This document shows positions 46,207 through 48,835 of a stretch of 48,835 nt of DNA, one piece after another. The notes below the pieces were generated by a model that was not told where the DNA came from, did no database searches, and saw only the letters and a list, made by a program, of their open reading frames with translations. Source of the DNA: Chloroflexota bacterium (GTDB lineage Bacteria; Chloroflexota; Anaerolineae; Anaerolineales; Anaerolineaceae). The stretch is from contig JAAZKE010000013.1 in NCBI GenBank assembly GCA_012799995.1, positions 1-48,835 of the forward strand, read 5' to 3'. The translations under genes were made by a program, and so were the position numbers. How positions within the stretch are numbered: position 1 is the first letter of the stretch; each line of letters starts with the position of its first letter.

Positions 46207-47817
46207 ATGATACCCTCTCCTCAAAAACTATCGGAATGTCTGGCAGTCCTCCCAGCCATCCAATCAATTTCCGGCAACGACCAGGAGGTATTTTATTCCG
46301 GAATCAGTTTTGACTCCAGAACCATCAAGCCGGGGGATATCTATGTAGCCTTGAGAGGTATTAATACCGACGGGCACCAATATATCAAGACTGCCATTCA
46401 AAACGGTGCCAGCGCAGTCATCGGAGAGGAGCCGTTTCCCGACCCATTTACCGTTCCCTACATTCGAGTTGCTGATTCCCGTGAGGCGATGGGGTACGCA
46501 GCCGCAGCGCTATATCGCTTTCCCAGCAAGGAACTGGTGATAATCGGCGTCACTGGAACCGATGGAAAAACAACCACCTCCACTCTTATTTACGAGATTC
46601 TTCGCCAGCAGGGTTTAAAAACCGGCTTAATCTCCACCGTTTCCGCGGTAATCGATGAGCAGGAAATTGATACCGGGTTTCATGTGACGACGCCGGAGAG
46701 CCCGGACATCCAGAAATATCTCGCGATGATGAAAGAAGCCGGCGTCACGCATGTGATTTGCGAAACTACCTCGCACGGACTGGCACAGAAACGCGTTGCT
46801 GCGATCCATTTTGACATCGCCGTTTTGACGAATATCACCCATGAGCACATTGATTATCACAAAACGTCAGAGGCATACTTTGCAGCCAAATCCAGCCTGT
46901 TTGAAATGCTTGGAAAAGGAACGCAGACGATCAGCCCGCTGGCAATTCTGAATTACGATAATCCCGAATCCTATAACTTTGTCAGAGAGCGCATCAGCGT
47001 TCCGTATATCAGCTATTCAGCCTCCGGAGAAGACGAGATACCGGTATGCAGCCTGATAAAAATGGAAACCGATTCTCACGGCATGCGAGCGGACGTGAAA
47101 CTAAAGCTGCCTGGAAATCATGAACCTTTCCAGATGATCAGGATTGAGACTTCTCTGATCGGGTCCTATAACCTTTCCAATATCCTTGCAGCGGTAACAG
47201 CCACCGTATTTGGACTGGGAATCTCCCCGCAAGTGGCTGCTCAGGGTGTTCACAACATGAAAAGCATCCCTGGTAGAATGCAGCTGATTGACTGCGGACA
47301 GAATTTCACTGCGATCGTCGATTTCGCGCATACACCGAATGCTCTGTCAGTCGCGCTGGACTCTGCCCGTGAACTGCTACCTGCTAAATCCCAGGGGCGC
47401 GTGATTGCGGTCTACGGATCAGCAGGATTGCGTGACCGCCAAAAACGCAGAATGATGCCTGCGATCTCAGCTGAAAAAGCAGACATCACCATCATCACAG
47501 CCGAAGACCCCCGCACAGAATCGCTGGATGCTATTTTGAAAGAAATGGCGGATGAAGCCATCCTTTATGGTGCACGCATGGGAGAAACGCTTTTCACGAT
47601 TCCCGACCGCGGCGATGCTATTCGCTTTGCCCTTTCGCTGGCAACACCTGACGATCTGGTGATCTCCTGTGGCAAAGGTCACGAGCAATCAATGTGTTTT
47701 GGGGAAAAAGAATATCTCTGGGATGATCGCACTGCCATGAGGGCAGCCCTTTGCGAGTTGTTGCAAATCCCCGGTCCGGAAATGCCTTACCTGCCTACCG
47801 CCAAAAAGAAAAACTGA
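46207..47817 (+). CDS. murE: MurE-type UDP-N-acetylmuramoyl-tripeptide synthetase
   Basis: This Mur ligase (536 residues from ATG 46207) adds the third residue of the peptidoglycan stem peptide. The N-terminal domain has FDSRTIKPGDIYVALRG; the ATP loop is GVTGTDGKTTTST; HVTTPESPDIQKYL and NITHEHIDYHKT follow; the C-terminal domain has DFAHTPNAL and GSAGLRDRQKR. The stem-residue selecting motif, DNPR in diaminopimelate enzymes, reads EDPRTE here. The Arg is kept but Asn is Asp, so meso-diaminopimelate, ornithine or lysine cannot be decided. Ornithine is known in Chloroflexus peptidoglycan. Confidence 0.9.
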   Translation: MIPSPQKLSECLAVLPAIQSISGNDQEVFYSGISFDSRTIKPGDIYVALRGINTDGHQYIKTAIQNGASAVIGEEPFPDPFTVPYIRVADSREAMGYAAAALYRFPSKELVIIGVTGTDGKTTTSTLIYEILRQQGLKTGLISTVSAVIDEQEIDTGFHVTTPESPDIQKYLAMMKEAGVTHVICETTSHGLAQKRVAAIHFDIAVLTNITHEHIDYHKTSEAYFAAKSSLFEMLGKGTQTISPLAILNYDNPESYNFVRERISVPYISYSASGEDEIPVCSLIKMETDSHGMRADVKLKLPGNHEPFQMIRIETSLIGSYNLSNILAAVTATVFGLGISPQVAAQGVHNMKSIPGRMQLIDCGQNFTAIVDFAHTPNALSVALDSARELLPAKSQGRVIAVYGSAGLRDRQKRRMMPAISAEKADITIITAEDPRTESLDAILKEMADEAILYGARMGETLFTIPDRGDAIRFALSLATPDDLVISCGKGHEQSMCFGEKEYLWDDRTAMRAALCELLQIPGPEMPYLPTAKKKN

Positions 47818-47836
47818 ACCCCAAAGGAACGCTCAC

Positions 47837-47868
47837 AAAAGGAATCTGATATCGGATTCCTTTTCTTT
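47837..47868 (+). terminator. intrinsic terminator of murE
   Basis: AAAAGGAATC (47837-47846) pairs with GATTCCTTTT (47855-47864) around an eight-base loop, followed by CTTTTC. Confidence 0.8.
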
Positions 47869-47889
47869 TCTTAATTATGGAAAGCAAGC

Positions 47890-47918
47890 TTGACATTCCA
47901 AGCAATCCGTTATATATT
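47890..47918 (+). promoter_or_regulatory. promoter of the XRE regulator operon
   Basis: TTGACA (47890-47895), a 17-base spacer and TATATT (47913-47918) form a strong promoter with a start near 47925, inside the palindrome that follows. Confidence 0.8.
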
Positions 47919-47920
47919 AA

Positions 47921-47940
47921 ATGTAAAGCGTGCTTTACAT
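47921..47940. promoter_or_regulatory. palindromic operator at the XRE promoter
   Basis: ATGTAAAGC and GCTTTACAT form a perfect 9-bp inverted repeat separated by GT, directly downstream of the -10 and covering the expected start point. This is a natural autorepression site for the HTH protein encoded 18 bases downstream. Confidence 0.7.
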
Positions 47941-47957
47941 TACAGAAAGGAGCTGAT

Positions 47958-48167
47958 TTGAAAAACAACCTGGAACTGTTTAGAAAAAAACGCGGGATGA
48001 GCCAGGAAGAGCTGGCGCAGGCACTGGAAGTATCGCGCCAGACGATTGGGTCGCTGGAAAACGGCAGATACAATCCATCGATCCTGCTGGCCTTCAAAAT
48101 TGCCCGTCTGTTCGGAACGAAAATCGAAGAAATATTTATTTACGAGGAGAACCCTGATGAAAATTAA
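47958..48167 (+). CDS. XRE-family HTH transcriptional regulator
   Basis: The 69-residue protein starts at TTG 47958, behind AAAGGAG, and is a single helix-turn-helix domain: NLELFRKKRGMSQEELAQALEVSRQTIGSLENGRYNPSILLAFKIARLF. This small type, always paired with a membrane protein gene, normally represses its own operon. The palindrome at its promoter fits that. The next gene overlaps it by 11 bases. Confidence 0.92.
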   Translation: MKNNLELFRKKRGMSQEELAQALEVSRQTIGSLENGRYNPSILLAFKIARLFGTKIEEIFIYEENPDEN

Positions 48168-48573
48168 GAAAACAATCCCAACCCTGGGGGTTATTTTGGG
48201 AGTTGTCTTTATCATCGCAGCGCTTTATTTCAGGCAAGATCTGTCACGATCAGTTGGTGGTGTCATATTTGGAATTGGCGGTGCCATCCTCGGCATAAAT
48301 CTAACTGAATTAATTGGACGAATCCTGTTGGAGAGGAATCCGGCCAAAGCTGCACAACAACGAATTGAGCAAAATGATGAGCGGAATGTTGTCATCCGTG
48401 ACAAAGCCCGTGCAAAAACACTGGAAATTGCTAAGTGGTTGGTGTTGGGATTGGCGTTTCTGTCGATCCTGGCAGATTCACCGCTATGGTTCACGCTCTC
48501 AATCACTCTGATTTATCTGCTGATCTATATTATTGAATGGATCTTCCAATCTCAACTGCTGAAAAAGATGTAA
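48157..48573 (+). CDS. small membrane protein co-encoded with XRE regulator (DUF2178-like)
   Basis: The 138-residue protein begins MKIKKTIPTLG behind GAGGAG. It has two membrane helices near the N-terminus, a charged cytoplasmic middle (RNPAKAAQQRIEQNDERNVVIRDKARAKTLEI) with the 'DERN..I...A' pattern typical of DUF2178-type partners of small XRE regulators, and two C-terminal helices. The function is unknown; it may sense membrane state and affect the regulator. The gene overlaps the XRE gene, which suggests coupled translation. Confidence 0.75.
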   Translation: MKIKKTIPTLGVILGVVFIIAALYFRQDLSRSVGGVIFGIGGAILGINLTELIGRILLERNPAKAAQQRIEQNDERNVVIRDKARAKTLEIAKWLVLGLAFLSILADSPLWFTLSITLIYLLIYIIEWIFQSQLLKKM

Positions 48574-48598
48574 CGAGCGAACTCAGGAACCCTTTTTT

Positions 48599-48635
48599 GG
48601 AAGAGGGGAGTCTGATATTGAGACTCCCCTCTTCC
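48599..48635. terminator. hairpin after the XRE operon
   Basis: A 15-bp G+C-rich perfect stem (48599-48613 with 48621-48635) with a seven-base loop follows the stop by 25 bases. It lacks a T-run, so it may act as a weak terminator or a 3' stabiliser. Confidence 0.55.
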
Positions 48636-48835
48636 TCCTATAACATTCAAGCCATTATCGTCTGCGAAATTCAGACGCTCTTAATTCTTAAGCTCCAAGT
48701 TTGAGTCTTGTAGGATTACACTACATATTGGACAGTGACAAAAGAAAAGAACAGCAGGAAGTGGAAACATCCATTATTGTTATTGTGCTGCACAAAACAA
48801 GAGGGAGGAACCACAACCTGCTATGGATAAGATAA
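48636..48835. other. window end without a supported gene
   Basis: The region holds a small hairpin (CGTCTG/CAGACG, 48659-48677) and, at the end, GGAGG followed after some 12 bases by ATGGATAAGATAA. A gene could start there, but it is cut by the window edge and cannot be judged. Confidence 0.3.

Overview
The window looks like chromosomal DNA of a member of the Chloroflexota, most likely class Anaerolineae. This is an inference from the mix of genes: zinc-ribbon serine/threonine kinases, an NBR1-like Ig domain protein, Thr/Pro-rich linkers on anchored exported proteins, RNase Y with RecX, and KimA next to RCK proteins. No rRNA, tRNA, CRISPR array or insertion sequence was seen.

Layout. 1-4252: rpoB with its own extended -10 promoter and terminator, and no rpoC behind it. 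4253-7416: argGH behind a consensus promoter, a 14-residue leader peptide with tandem Arg codons and a terminator/antiterminator pair. 7445-9933 (minus): rny and recX, the latter behind a long structured leader. 9982-16641: a frameshifted exported protein, a GT-C membrane protein, malic enzyme, two small membrane proteins, a PfkB-like protein and a YtxH-like protein. 16662-26250: two divergent surface-polysaccharide groups, metallopeptidase/O-antigen ligase-like/Wzz-like (minus) and bi-domain oxidoreductase/heparinase-like/GT4 (plus). 26274-29626: a polar amino-acid ABC transporter with dimethylarginine dimethylaminohydrolase. 29791-36452: NBR1-Ig protein, a large PP2C-like membrane protein, an unknown protein, a MATE exporter, a candidate small RNA on the minus strand and RNase Z. 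36529-44590 (minus): two paralogous solute-binding proteins (one behind a Phe-rich leader peptide attenuator), two RCK proteins, a KimA-type K+ importer and two kinases. 44745-48573: enolase, a MurE-type ligase, and an XRE regulator with a small membrane protein under a palindromic operator.

The most notable signal is ribosome-mediated transcription attenuation at two unrelated loci. Before argG, a leader peptide with two consecutive CGA codons ends four bases before an antiterminator strand. Before one solute-binding protein, a 23-residue leader has Phe at six of positions 7-14, again with mutually exclusive antiterminator and terminator helices. Both leader ORFs begin 6-7 bases after the -10 hexamer, so both are probably leaderless. 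The second case predicts that the binding protein serves phenylalanine (or aromatic amino acid) uptake. A further good candidate is a discrete RNA of about 58 nt at 35330-35273 with near-consensus promoter, a hairpin starting at +1 with a CCCCC loop, and a U-tract.

Metabolic links (inference): the DDAH at 27951-28745 would release citrulline from methylated arginine, and ArgG/ArgH would return citrulline to arginine.
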